A stretch of DNA of 64,000 bases. Source: Rhinopomastus cyanomelas. Taxonomy: Eukaryota > Chordata > Aves > Bucerotiformes > Rhinopomastidae. The notes beneath the pieces were generated by a model. It saw only the letters and a list, made by a program, of their open reading frames with translations. It searched no databases and was not told the origin of the DNA. The DNA lies in contig VXBP01004605.1 of assembly GCA_013400115.1 (NCBI GenBank), positions 62,001 to 126,000 of the forward strand, in the 5' to 3' direction. A program made the position numbers and the translations under genes. This document shows, in pieces, positions 1-12,300 of the stretch (within the stretch, counting starts at the first letter, position 1; each line of letters begins with the position of its first letter).

Positions 1-112
1 CACCAAGATTATATGCAGCCACTTAGGTCTAATCTTACAGACGTTACACAACTAGCTGTTCTACTGCAGGATTAAAAACCAGTGTAAGCCTCACAGAAAT
101 TTCAGAACTTCC

Positions 113-920
113 AAGATCAGAGCATTCCAATAGGTAGGAAGTCAAGGAAGGGAGCCAGAAGACCTGCGTGGTTAAACAGGGAGCTGCTGGGCAAACTCAA
201 GAGGAAGAAGAAAGTCTGTAGGTCATGGAAGGAGGGGATGGCCACTTGGGGTGATTATAAGGCTCTGCTGAATGAGGCGGGTGCTCTGGAGACAGAGGAC
301 ACAGAGAAAGCAGAGAGACTGAACACCTTCTTTGTCTTTCTGTATACTTCTGGAGGCTGCCCCAGACTGCTGAGGGTCCAGAGGGAGTTGAGACAAGAGA
401 GGAGTTTCTCCTGGTTGGTGAGGACTGGGTTAGGGATCAGTTGAGCAAACTGCATGGACATAAATCCATGGGCTCTGATGGGATGCAGCCATGAGTGCTG
501 AGGGAGACAGCGAAAGTCATTGCTGGGCCACTCTCCATTGTCTTTGCTAAGTCCTGGGGATCAGGAGTGGTGCCTGGGGACTGGAGGATAGCAAATGTCA
601 CTCCACTCTTCCAGCGCAGAGCCACGAAGATGATGAAGGGAATGGCACATCTCCCTGCTGAGGAAAGACTGAGGGAGCTGGGTTTCTTGAGCTTGGAAAA
701 AAGGAGACTGAGGGGTGATCTCATTAATGTTTGTAGACATGTGAAGCATGGCTGTCAGGAGGACGGAGCCAGGCTCTTCTCAGTGCCATCTAATGATAGG
801 ACAAGGGGCAATGGGTGTCAGCTGGAACATAGGGCTTTATCTAGATGATCCTGCTGTGGCAGGGGGATTAGATTAAATGACCTTTCAAGGTCCTTTCCAA
901 TCCCTAACGTTCTGTGATTC
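113..920 (+). mobile_element. CR1 retrotransposon, 5'-truncated and internally deleted
   Basis: Sense-strand CR1 ORF2 remains and an intact-looking 3' end. Early ORF2 linker and palm-proximal sequence (KLKRKKKV, RLNTFF) continues through the GDWRIANVTPLFQ region of reverse transcriptase. It then jumps to the RRATKMMKGMAHL and LRELGFLSLEKRRLRGDL segments close to the ORF2 C-terminus. The central RT, including the catalytic YADD region, is absent. It ends in TTCTGTGATTC, the CR1 3' terminal motif. It is not functional. Confidence 0.9.
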
Positions 921-3494
921 CTCTCACTGTCGTCACTAGGTAAAGCTTAAAATGACAGATAACTAATTACATGTAATAAACTTAAAATATATCTTTCCAG
1001 GGGCTTGCTTGAAAGGGATTCTGCATTTGCAGGAGAGAAAAAGCAACTGTGAGGACAAGAAAGGTCACTGTTCCTACCAGTTCCACAAACACCCTATTAG
1101 TACTGTGATTCCAGAGTCATGGTGGTGGGCAAGAACAGTGGCTCCCAAAGTTTGGTGCCTTTGGGAGTGAGTGCATCTTCCTCTCACTCACACTCCCTTC
1201 ACCATAATGAATTACTGAAGAATTTTGTTTTTCAGACGTGGCCAGACACCTCGCCCTCCACACTACTCTTTGTAGCTTTGGTTCTGAAATACAACCTACA
1301 ATAAAATGGACAACATCCTCCACTTTGTCTTCTCCTCATGACATTTTCAATTCTGTACCTGCAGCTCAATACTCTTCCTGAAAGCCACTGCTTCTTATGT
1401 TTGCTTTCATATTAAACCACAAGAGATTGTTTTATTGATCTTTGTCATGCAGAGATATCGAGTAAATTTCACTACTTGGACTTTCTTGCTTTGGGCTCTG
1501 TAGTGCCCAAATAATTCCCTTGTGTAAGACAGAACCTTCTGTATATTTTTTATTGCAGAGACAGATGGTAAAAGACCCTTCCAGATTTTGGGGTTTTTAA
1601 AATATATTTATATTAGAGCAGTCCAGAGAATGTCCTGAGAGCCATACAGGAAAGTTATTGTGAACAGAAAACCCAAGCATTTTAGAAATTCATTTATAAA
1701 CTGTACTATCAGCTGTATAGTTCTTGTTTTCTTCCTTCCTTCTGGCTAATCCATCTTCTTTCTTGCAGACTACATCAGTCTTCTCTGAATGGGCCCTGGT
1801 CATCTATGTCTCAATCCCTTAGGTAAGTCACTCATTTGCTTAACGGGGCAACGTCCAAATAAACAGGTTAACGCACTCGCTACGCAGCAAAGCCTGCACC
1901 CTGTATTCCTCTGTTAATTCTCCCAGTAGTTCTAAAGAGAGAAGAATCCTGCAACATCCTGCTCAAAATATGCCATGTGAAGCTCAAGGGAAGCTGGGTA
2001 TAATCCTCCAGATTAGGCAACGAGAACTAGCTGTTCTTCACAAAACAGATGACAGCGAGACTGTCAACAGCAGCTATCAATGGGGCACCACTCCTGAAGT
2101 CCTCCAAAGCAAGGTAATCATTAAAAAAAAGAGACAGCAAAAATCTCCAATCCTCCCCTCTGCCTTTCACAAAGCAAGAAGAAAATCAAGACCTAGGGTT
2201 GCAGCCTAAGTTGTTCCAAAAGACTACAGTCAGGGGCAGTTACAAAATGGATGAGTCTCAGGGAGCACCTAAACCTCAAGTGACACTGTCTATGAATTGA
2301 TCTTCTCAGATGTACTTGTGTCTCTCAGAAAGCCCATCTAAAACTATTTTACTGATCAAACAACAGGAGTATTTTCATATAATGCTAATTCAGCAGACAA
2401 CTGGGTAAAAATCCAATCATCAAATAATCCAAGCAATTTTTCCTCACAAATTGTTCATTAGTTATGAATTAAACACTCACCGCTGTCCGAATGCCTTCTG
2501 CACAGCACAATCCATGAAACCTGGCATGTGAGGTGTATCTGCAGGTTGTCTAGTGCTGAATTTAACCACAAGACTTGTAAAGGTCTTTTCCCAGAGAACT
2601 GGTATGTTTCCCAGAAAACTCACAGCTGCTCAGGACAGGCAAAAAAATCCCCACTCTCATCATCAACCAAAACAAAGGAGGGAGGAGAGGAAGAGATAAG
2701 CTGTGCTTCTGCACAGTCACCGGCACCAAGTCAAAAAACTCTCTGCTGCACAAACCTAGCTCCCAAAACTACAGTGAGCACAACCTAATTCCAAACCCAG
2801 ACTATCACAAGGCTCTTACACATTCAGAATCAGTTTTATGACGAGGGATTCACGAGTCAAATCTGTTTTCCCAGTACAACTAGATTGGGGATTGTGTTTT
2901 ATGCTGGAAGCAAACATGCCAGGGGGTTTGCTGTGTCTCAGACGCCCAAGTCCTGGCTAATGACTGAATTCAGAGGGATCACATGCAGTAAATGCTGTTC
3001 CCCACAATCAGTCTTGCACTGAACTACACAATATGGTTAGCAGCAATGCTTTTCACACTTTACTTATGGGAACAAATTCTCCTGTTCCTTTGGAGACTGA
3101 AGTACTGAGCAAAGACCCACAATTGCTTTCTAAAAGGTCAGCAGCCAAAGGTCTTGTGCTGCAGAAAGGCCAGATGAAGTATTCCAGGATCTACTTCTTA
3201 AACTGCTTCTGTAGCTAGCAGCTGGTATATAAGGATGCTGTCTATAAATCTGCAGCCTTCCAGAATGCTCTGGATGTCATAATAATTAGGAATGGGAGAT
3301 GGAAATACCTGTGTGACAAAATATGCTTCCTGCATACGTGCTTCCTGACTGCTGCGGGTGACAAGAATACGGATGCTAAAATTATCTCTGCCATAATTAC
3401 TGTGATTTGTACTGAATAAAGGTGAAGCCTATAATCACATCCTATATAATAGTATTATAAGGTTTACAGTCAAATATGTTTTTATCGAGGTTTC

Positions 3495-4710
3495 TGGGTG
3501 ATCTGGGGATTCCCTGAAGGGGAATCTCAGGGGAGTCAGGAGGCAGCCGCTGAGGGTCATAATCTCTCGCGGGAAACAGCTGCTGGGGGAAAAAGAACTG
3601 GTGACAATGAGGCAACAGAGGAGGACCAAGCTACAGCCACCTCTGCATATGGATGTGGGAATCCAGAGGTCCCACAACAAGATGAGGCTGTGCAGGTGAC
3701 AGGCTGCCAGGAATGTAGCGCTCTCTCCCACGTTCCTGGCTGCATATGGTGCCAGCAGGTAGATTAGCTGCTTAACCGAACGGCACCGCTGCAAGACGAG
3801 GTTGAGAAGGTGCAAGCAGAACTAGAAAGGCTCAGAAGAATTCAAGAGGCTGAAATAGACGTAGACTGGCGGAGCCAGGCTCTTGCACTCTGGACAACAA
3901 ACAGCCAAGTAAGAGCCAGATTCAGGGGGCCCCTGCATCCTGTAGTTCTCAGATGGAGGGCAGAAGCCCACGTAGAAGAGGGTGAGTGGAGCCAAGTGCA
4001 GGGCTGTGGCAGAAGGCGAGCACCACCCTTGCCTGCCTCACCTCCCCAGCTGCCACTGAGCAATAGATATAAGCCTCTACTGGAAGAGAGCAAGTCTAAC
4101 AAGCATACAGAGACAGGGAACCCACAGCAGAGGTCTTAGCAAGGACGCATCAATCTGGGAGGCCTTCCAGTAATATGACTGCCTCCTCCGCAAAGAAGAG
4201 AAGAATCCTAGTTACTGGAGACTCTCTCCTGAAAGGGACTGAGGGCCCAATATGCAGAGCTGACCCTCATCAGAGGGAAGTGTACAGTCTACCTGGAGCC
4301 CAAATCAGGGACATCTCTAGGATGCTCCCTAATCTGGTGAGATTAGCTGACTATTAGCCACTGCTCATCTTCCAGACAGGTGGGAAGGAAGTTGTATTGC
4401 ATAGCCTGAGGGGAATGAAGAAAGACTACGAGGCCTTAAGACGTTTGATAAAAGAGTCTGGGGCACAAATTGTATTCTCTTCATTACTTCCATTTCGGAG
4501 TGAGGACACAGGCTGGAATAGAAGGATTCAGTCCATTAATGCCTGGCTGTAAGACTGGTGTTACAGGCAGGGCTTTGAGTTCTTTGATAATGACTGGTTC
4601 TATAAGGCAGCAGATCTGACAGGTACCCATGGGAGAGGTTTATCTCAGAAGGAAAAAAGGGTTCTGGAATTGGCAGGGCTTATTCAGAGGACTTTAAACT
4701 AGATGTGAAT
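3495..4710 (+). mobile_element. CR1 fragment carrying only ORF1
   Basis: Plus-strand sequence matching the rarely retained 5' region of CR1. In one frame from about 3498 a Cys-rich knuckle (CQECSALSH, then CIWCQQVD) is followed by a short coil (EVEKVQAELERLRR). In another frame from 4175 to 4702 an SGNH-esterase-like segment follows: VTGDSLLKGTE holds the serine block, then LPGAQIRD, then a degraded GTNE block reading GGKE. Disabling changes are stops at 3765, 4355 and 4550 and a frameshift before 4175. No ORF2 or CR1 3' end follows. Confidence 0.85.
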
Positions 4711-6405
4711 CTCAATTAAGTTTACCTAAGACACAGACATAGAGCAACACATAAGTGTCAATAAGTGACAAACTGGCACATTAAACTGGAGAATGCCTTG
4801 ACCTTGCCAGCACAATCACAAACAGAGGGAAGAAGCTAAGGAAAGCAGCAAACTGCCTACATAAGATGCCTATGAAGTGTAGAGAATGGAAAAAAATCTG
4901 CAGGAAAAATATTAATCATGATTTATTAATTAAAATAAAACCAATTTCAGCTGGGAAACTGAAGAAAGATTACAAAACCAAAGTACTCTTGCTCTAGGCT
5001 GGGATTTTGTTTTTCTACTTCTCTCACTTCAAAATAAAAAAAAAACACCCAACCCCAAGCTCTCTGTAACACCAAAAAAGCCTGAATTTGTACTGTGAAA
5101 CAAATGCTTGAATCAAAATAGCAGCACTGATATGCTGCAGCACAGGGGACAGGGCTTTAACAGCATCAGATTCCTCTTGAATCTCATTCCGACACAGGAG
5201 AAAGAAGTTGATCTCCCTCTGACATAAGTGTAAAAGCCAAATTCAATTGCTCCTCAATGCATTGCTAGGAGTGGTAACAGACTCAGAGGAAGCCAACTCC
5301 ATTTTCCTAAATGAGGAAGATCAGTCTGCAGAGGAATCCAGGTTGCCTTTTTCTATTTGCACTGGATGACTGCCTAGCTGTTTTTTCATGAGTTAGACAC
5401 AATTAGGGTATCACTGTTGACAGGTTTTAACTCTAACATCCAAGAGGAAACGGCAATTCATTTAAACAAAAAATATGATACTGATGCTCTTTCATAAGTA
5501 ATATTTTTGAAGCATCTGCAGAAAACGAACAGTTCTATTTTCCATTTCTAACTAATTTTTACATTTAAAAATGTTCTGACATCAGACAGGATGACCTAGT
5601 CTTCATTTTCTTTTCTCTCTTTTGTTAAAAAATGTTTTCCTTTGGTGTTTGGTGCATTTCTGGATTTCATACTGTTTTGGAATGGGAATGATCTTAAGTC
5701 CCAGAATCTTCACAAAACACAGATCTGCATAGTTCAGCCTTTAAAACTCAAGGTCCTTCCATGCTCAGTTAGTTTTTACCTTACAGAATATATCAATGAA
5801 GACCAAGAAAGCAGTTGCATTCTATTGCATTTTTCTTGAACATATTAATAATTTTAATATATTGCTCATGAATCTATGGCCCAGGGTTCTTTACTTGTGC
5901 TAACTCTCAAATCAGGATCACTTCTAATGTACAGTTCTTCCATGACACATTTTTTCTAATATCCAAGGGAACAAACAGATACGAAGTAAAATGCTAATAA
6001 AAAGTTAGATGTGGAAACCAAGACCTGTAATTCTACAAACACTGACTCCACTGAGCTAAAGCCCTGTCAGACACAGCTCCTCATATCCTGGACGCCAAGA
6101 GTCTCTGAAGTGGTCAGAAAGATCAATTTTCCATTTTGCAGAAAGCTGGAAGCCACTATTACAAAAGCGTGTCTGTGGAACAACACTTCTTTTAAATGAG
6201 GTGTTGTCAGGATGACATTATCTGACTGCAATGAACAAAACAGCAACCTCCAGGGAACAATGCCAATCAGCAGTAAAAGGAATTAATGCCTAGAGGCAAC
6301 ACAGGGAGTCAGTTTCACTGCAGTGCTCACGCTGTACCTAGCAGCCTTGGAGCTTTAAAATGCTCAAGGGCTTGCCAATCTTACTAGCAGCATACTGCTG
6401 AGAGG

Positions 6406-6972
6406 AGTCATAAAACAGTCTGGGCTGGAAGGACTTTAAGGTCATCCAGCCCAATCCCCATGCAGTGAGAAGGGAGATTTTTAACTAGATCAGGTTGCCC
6501 TGTTCAACCTGACCTGGAATGTTTTCAGGAATGGGTCTTCTACCTCCCCTCTGGGCAGCCTGTGCCATTGTTTCACCACCCTCACTATAAAACATTTCTT
6601 CCTCCTGTCTCGGCTAAATGTCCACTCTTGCTGTCCCCATCAGCCCTTGTCCTGTCACTAAAGGCCCTGCTAAAAAAAAATCTGACCCCATCTTCCTTAA
6701 TAGCCCCCTCTGAATACTGAAAGGCTGCCCTAAGGTCTCCCCTAGAGCCTTTCCTTACCCAGGCTGAACAAGCCCAACTTTCTCACCTTGTTCCAGCTCT
6801 ATAATCATTTTGGTGGCCTCCTCTGGACATGATCCAACAGGTCCATGTTTATCACATGCTCAGAACTTTAGAGCTGGACACAAGACTCCAGGTGAGGTCA
6901 CACCAGAGCAGAGCAAAGCAGAAGAACCATCTTCCTTGACCTGCTGTCCATTCTTCTGATGCAGCCCAGGAT
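6406..6972 (-). mobile_element. CR1 copy, minus orientation
   Basis: Antisense CR1 3' sequence, starting with the GGCTGGAAGG and CATCCAGCCCAATCC motifs and running through the CTGGGCAGCCTGTGCC and CAGGCTGAACAAGCCCAA blocks into ORF2 C-terminal sequence. No open frame survives. It abuts an opposite-strand CR1 end at 6973. Confidence 0.85.
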
Positions 6973-7047
6973 GTGATCCTGCTGTGTCAGGGGATTGGAC
7001 TAGACAATCTTTCGAGGTCCCTTCCACTCTCTAATGATTCTATGATC
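6973..7047 (+). mobile_element. CR1 3' end, plus orientation, between two minus copies
   Basis: About 75 bp of sense CR1 3' terminus: TGATCCTGCTGTGTCAGG, then GGATTGGACTAGACAATC, ending in CTAATGATTCTATGATC. It sits exactly between two antisense CR1 segments, so it marks either a very short insertion or a rearrangement. Confidence 0.8.
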
Positions 7048-7412
7048 ATCAAGCCCAGCCCATGATGGGCTTCACATCACATCAGCTAGATCATGGCACT
7101 AAGTGCCACATCCAGTCTGTCCTTAAACACCTCCAGGGATGAGGACTCCACTACCTCCCTGGGTAGCCCATCCCAATGTCTGATCACCCTTTCCATAAGA
7201 AGTGCTTCCTAATATCCAGCCTAGACCTCTCCTGATGCAGCTTCTCTCGATTCAGCTCTTGTCCTGTTGCTAGTTCCCTAGCAGAAGAGCCTGACCTCTG
7301 TCTGACTACAACCTGCAGTTAGTTGGAGAGAGAGAGGAGGTCACCCCCTGAGTCTCCTCCAAGTCAAACAACCCCAGCTCCCTCAGTCTCATCTCATAAG
7401 ACTTTAATCCAT
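7048..7412 (-). mobile_element. CR1 copy, minus orientation, second family
   Basis: Antisense CR1 of a subfamily with the CATGGCACTAAGTGCCACA and CCATAAGAAGTGCTTCCTAA blocks, also seen in the copy near 42.3 kb. It runs to the CAGCTCCCTCAG block and ends about 100 bp before the PX exon at 7511. Confidence 0.85.
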
Positions 7413-7510
7413 TACAGAAAGACACTAGGACTTGCTCTTTGAGTAAACACCTTTCAAAAGAACTTCTCTGCAAGTCTCTATCATGTGCTTTTCTGCAAAA
7501 GAAAACTCAC

Positions 7511-7600
7511 CTCTGGGTACTTCATTTTTAAAGTCTTATGCATCTCTCGAAAGCGACTGTACCGCCTGAACACCGTCCACGTCTCATCCAGGACTGTCAT
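7511..7600 (-). CDS. KIF16B: KIF16B exon: PX domain with the phosphoinositide motif
   Basis: A 90-bp exon of 30 codons, phase 0 at both ends, acceptor TGCTGCAG, donor GTGAGT. It reads MTVLDETWTVFRR, YSRFREMHKTLK and MKYPE. The RRYSRF element is the PX signature (R-R-Y/F-S-x-F) whose first arginine contacts the PI3P 3-phosphate in this family. The rest of the PX domain is not in the window. Confidence 0.95.
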
Positions 7601-8399
7601 CTGCAGCAGACGACACAAAAAGAAGCAGCAGAGGTAAAACCACACTATGTACAACACGAAAACACTAGAAGTGTACACAGCTACCAGATCAAAACAGGCA
7701 ATTCTTAGCTCTCTTAAACGTATATGCTTTTACACATTGCCTTAATTTTTCCCTTGTTACAGTGACAGAGCTGTTTTTAATAAGGAGACTGCAAAGCAGC
7801 AGATCTGAACACATTTATTACTTAGTTCAGAATGATGTGACAAGGCTGCAAACACCGTATAATATCCCCCAGTCATCCCTCAGCGCTGCCCTCAGCGTTA
7901 CAATTAAAGGGCGTTCCTTTAACACATTCCTAACACCCAGCTGAAGTGTAGTGCAGCCTCCTACACAGTCACCAAGTTTCTGTTCTCAGATCCACACTTC
8001 TAAACACACACAAACAATAAATCCACATTTCTTGCACATGAAGAAATGGAATTCCAATTTGTTGGGTAAAAAATCTTATATGTCAACTTTCAGTAGAAGA
8101 TACTCTTAAAACACTCTCGTTACGAACCATCAGTATGTTGATGAATATCCCATTTATAGAAAAAGTTGCATTAAAATCAACGTGATTACTCTCATGAATA
8201 AAGCACACAGCAACATGAGCAAAGGGGGTGGGAAAGCCAGGCTTACTGTCACAAAATCCTCACTGGCACTGAGAAACCCACAAAAATTTCAGGGAAATGA
8301 AGTCTGTTCACTGTCTGAATTAGGTGAAATGAAGGAAATTTGTAAATAGGTCTTAAAAGTGACTGAGGCCTTTGATTCTGCACTGCTGTCTTTCTGTAG

Positions 8400-8494
8400 C
8401 TCTGGTGGGTTACGAAGAAGTCATGCTGCAGAGAGAAGTGGGCGCTCTACAACAACTACTACAGCTGGAGAAGGCCAACGGTCGTTGCCTAAAT
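8400..8494 (+). other. Exon-like open segment on the strand opposite KIF16B
   Basis: Ninety-five bases flanked by a good acceptor (CTTTCTGTAG) and a donor (GTGAGG) on the plus strand. One frame is open across all 31 codons and reads EEVMLQREVGALQQLLQLEKA in its middle part, written here in overlap as EEVMLQREV and ALQQLLQLEKA. It looks like an amphipathic, leucine-heptad helix. I do not recognise the protein. It could be a single exon of an unseen gene, a remnant of a processed copy, or chance. The plus-strand CR1 at 8608 begins shortly after and may not be related. Confidence 0.25.
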
Positions 8495-8607
8495 GTGAGG
8501 AGACCCTTGCCTTGTGATACAGCCTAACATATGTGATTTGATGCTGAAAGATCAAAACAAGCATTTCTGTAAAACACACTTCACAAAGCCATGGCTTTCT
8601 TATCTTA

Positions 8608-9344
8608 AAGTGACTCCTAAAGGTGACCTAGTTAGCCAGGATATGGAGAAGATTGAGGTGCTAAATGATTTCTTTGCCTGAGTCTTCACTGGAAAGCTCT
8701 CAACCACACCACAACAGTCAAAGGACAGGACTGGGAGGAGGAAGAACCTCCTATGGTAGGGGCATATCAGGCTGGTGACCTTATAAAGAACCTGAAGGCT
8801 CACAAGTCCATGGGTCCTGATGGCATATACCCAAGGTTCCTGAAGGAACTGGCAGATGAAGTTGCTAGGACCTTATCCATCACATTTGAAAAATCTCAGC
8901 AGTCTGGTGAAGTCCCTGCTGATTGGAAAAGGGGAAACATAAGCCCCCTTTTTAAAAAGGAAAAAAAATGGCCCAGGTAACTACAAGCCGGTCAGTCTCA
9001 CCTCTGTGCCTGGCAAGATCATGGAGCAAATCCTCCTGGAAACTGTGCTGAGGCACATGGAAAACAAGGAAGTGAATGGAGACAGCCAACACAGCTTCAT
9101 GAAGGGCAGGCTGTGCCTGACAAACGTGGTGGCCTTCTACACAACAGGTTCACAGCATTGGTAGGTAAGGGTAGAGCAAAGGATGTCAATTTGGACTTGG
9201 GCAAGGTACCTGACACTGCCCTGCACATCACTCTTGTCTCTAAAACAGACATGGATTTGAGATGGACCTGACAGGAACATCTGGGACTGGCCAGACTTCA
9301 CACTCCAATAGTTGTGATCAACAGCTAAGCCATTCTATGATTCT
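8608..9344 (+). mobile_element. CR1 retrotransposon with reverse transcriptase remnant
   Basis: Sense CR1 ORF2. A readable block at 8753-8980 contains HKSMGPDGIYPRFLKELAD, SGEVPADWKRGNISPLFKK, the conserved finger region of CR1 reverse transcriptase. It continues, after a frameshift, through NYKPVSLTSVPGKIMEQI and FMKGRLCLTNVVAF-like sequence. After about 9.24 kb the RT breaks off and a short tail ends in CATTCTATGATTCT. The catalytic centre and 3' third are missing. Confidence 0.9.
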
Positions 9345-12300
9345 AAAATGAACAAGCAGTTCCCTGGTGACTGAGTGTTAATAAAAAGTCACAGAGGTGG
9401 AGAAAGCTGCGATGGAACAGGACAACCAAGCAGGAGACAAAGGAACCAAGGCAACACAGCCAGAGGAACCCAGCATCCAAGCACCGTGTCTGACAACTGC
9501 TACGTCATGCAACAGCTCATTTCAGGTCTATCCTTCCCCAACCCTGCTGCCTTTGCTGTTGAACACAGCACAAGGAAACTGGGAGAAGTGTTGTGGATAT
9601 GAAAAATTTTACATCAGATGACACCAGGAACCAAATGTGGGGCTTTTTTTTCTGTTTTTACTTCTATTTTTAACTAAAAGCTGTAACTAAACAGATCTGG
9701 CCTCCTTAAAACAGTTCATAAACATTAAAACACATGCTCTTGTAGCACATCTCCACCATGCAAATTCATTATTTCTATTAAAATTCATCTCTCCTGTCAC
9801 CAAAAAGCTGGACTGTTACTGGATGCCTGGACTCTGTGTGTTAACAGTGTCTTGAGCTTTACAACTCAGGTAAATGGACTCGAACATGCACAGGTTTAAC
9901 TAAAATCATCAGGAAAGTGTACATTACATTGGTCTTGATTAAACAATTAAGCATTTTGTTGTGAATAATCACTTTACCACAAATACTTTGTGATTTCAAC
10001 GTTCAAGTAAACACTACAGTGCAATGGAGTCTCATAAAACAAAGATGTTCCCCATCCCTGCTTTCTTTGTGCTTCAGTTCTGTATTGCAGCATTTTCCTG
10101 TGATAATATCTTTTGTACATGATCTTTATTCAGAAGTGTTGTCTTTTTTTCCCCAGGGGTTCTCCCAGGATGCTCCCCTAAAAGCCCTCTTCCTAGCACA
10201 AAGCTTCCCGGACTCTTTCAGCCTCCAGAGCCTGGGGAAAAGCAAGTACATCAGCCTGCCCATGGTGTTGCTGCCTGTGCATCTGACAGCTGTCTAGGTG
10301 ATAGGGTGCTACCAAACTTACCCAAATCCAAAGGCCTACAGCAGTTATGTAACAGCTTGCTCCTATAAAGTTTAATAAACAACTTGCTAAGAGATGGGCA
10401 GGTAGGAAAACAGCAAAGCTGTACCTCTGTGCTGCCTAAAAACTGAAGGATTCTCTCCAGAGCATTCCCTGCTGGCTTGGCTTCACCTGACTCAGTCCCT
10501 TGCTGTCCCCTGTTTACCTTCCTAATTCTTGTAATGGGACTAGTAGGTAACACATTGCAAAATGTTATTGCTCCTGCTGACAAGACTGGAAACTGAATTT
10601 CAGCTCTAAACAAAATCCTGACCAATCCCCAATGCTCAGCAATAATGTTATTAGGCAGACAGGATCAAACTCCACTCACACGAAGAGAAGAGCAGCTTCT
10701 TCATCCAAGAGATCATTTTCTACGTAGAACATACACATTTGAAAAGAGATACTACAGCCCTGCCTCCTCATGGCTTCATCTCATGATGACTAACAGAAAA
10801 TATCCTACTTTCTACAACATCTTTTCAAGTGATTCCACTATAAAAAGGAGAAAACATCTATCTAACTTACTTAGTCAAGCTGTCTACAGTCATTGTGAGC
10901 GTGTTGATTTCTCCAAACACGTCCTGTTCAAACTTCCTTTCACTGCCTATAAAGGCTGAGTCTAAAAAATGCAAAGTTGACTAAAACTTTCTTGCAAACT
11001 TTTGGTATTTGTTATTGAAGGGATTAACCTGATGGAGTTGAAAGAAGACTGGTTTTTGGGGGTTTTTTCTAATGTGGGTAGATTTGGGGCATGCATCATT
11101 TTCTTCAAGAACCTTGCATCAATGATCATTACTCCAATTCTGCAATAATTTGCAGACCTTGGATAAAAAGCTTAGACTGGAAACATGGACATTTTGAGTG
11201 ACCCACCACAGAATTTGGTTTAATGGAGCTGTGACTGGAGCTGGAGAAAAATCACTACTTTGGCGTGCATCTGCCCGTATCTCCTCCTATAGCAAACTTG
11301 TAACAGATGACTGAAAGGCTTGAAAATGCAAGAAAAAGACAGTTTTCGAAGAATATAAAGAGGACAAGTGATACATCTCAGAACATTAAAGGAAAGCTGA
11401 CTAAAATGCAAAGGCTTATCTACAAGTTCCCCTCTTGTCAGAGAGTCCCCTGCATGGCTGGGTTTGATTCCAGGCACTGCTTCCTTTGCCTGGTCTGAGG
11501 AAACCCTGCAGTCTTTTACATGAGCAGGAGCTTCCTCTGCCCTGCTGCCTTACTGCTCCTGTCCACAAGCACCATCTGCAATCACAGGCACCATCTGTAG
11601 CAGACACCAAAGATCTTCTCCATGTAAAAGCTCTTCCCATACACTGCTTCCAGCAGAGCCTTGTCTGAATACTCAGCATGAAAGGAAGGGAAGATCACAA
11701 GAATCTGATACTTTAATTCAATTCTAACATAAACATACTTACACCTGATTCAGCTCCCACTGTTTCATCCCATTTTTAAAGACAACACACAAAACTGCTG
11801 CTGAGTATGCAGACCAGACCTCAGAGCAGACCAGCACCAACTGCTCCAGGCAGGATTGGGTTGCAAACAGCGAAGGGACAACCCTAACTCTAAGAAAGCA
11901 TGGGTTTGGTTGTATTTTGAACTCTCTCCAACAGGTTCTCATGGGACTCACTCAACACCTTAAAGCAGGCTCAGTACAGAGTGAACAGAGCACCTTGCTG
12001 GCCCATTCCCAGATGTTGTGTGTATGTCTAGACAGACAAGATGCTGAACCTGCAATAAAAAAAATAAATGTGGCTGGTGTGTTGGTGTTGAAAGGCTTAT
12101 GAACTGACTGTGATGCTGCCAAGAGAGCTCACTCTCTCTTCTGACAAAAAGGACATAATCTTTAATATAACGTTACAGAAAGAAGTGTCTGTATTTGGAA
12201 CATATGGAAATTTGTTCTACACAGCAACATGCTAGGTTTTACAGTGACTAGAAACATCTGCTGAGGAAAACAATTCTGAGATACCTAGAAGTCAAAGGTG

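Larger units (their letters stand above)
1..7510 (-). other. Intron inside the PX region, left part of the window
   Basis: No coding exon was found here on the minus strand; the next PX exon must lie further left. The stretch holds CR1 copies near 0.1-0.9, 3.5-4.7 and 6.4-7.4 kb, described separately. The gaps at about 0.92-3.49 and 4.71-6.40 kb are AT-rich sequence in which I recognise nothing. Confidence 0.8.

Noticed and set aside
1..7510. Search for the next PX exon and the usual KIF16B stop codon.
   Set aside because: No minus-strand segment encoding the expected FPPKK-containing PX continuation was found; it must lie outside the window.
10019..10297. A 92-codon plus-strand frame preceded by a pyrimidine tract and CCCCAG.
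   Set aside because: The peptide is hydrophobic low-complexity without any family resemblance and no downstream donor keeps it open.
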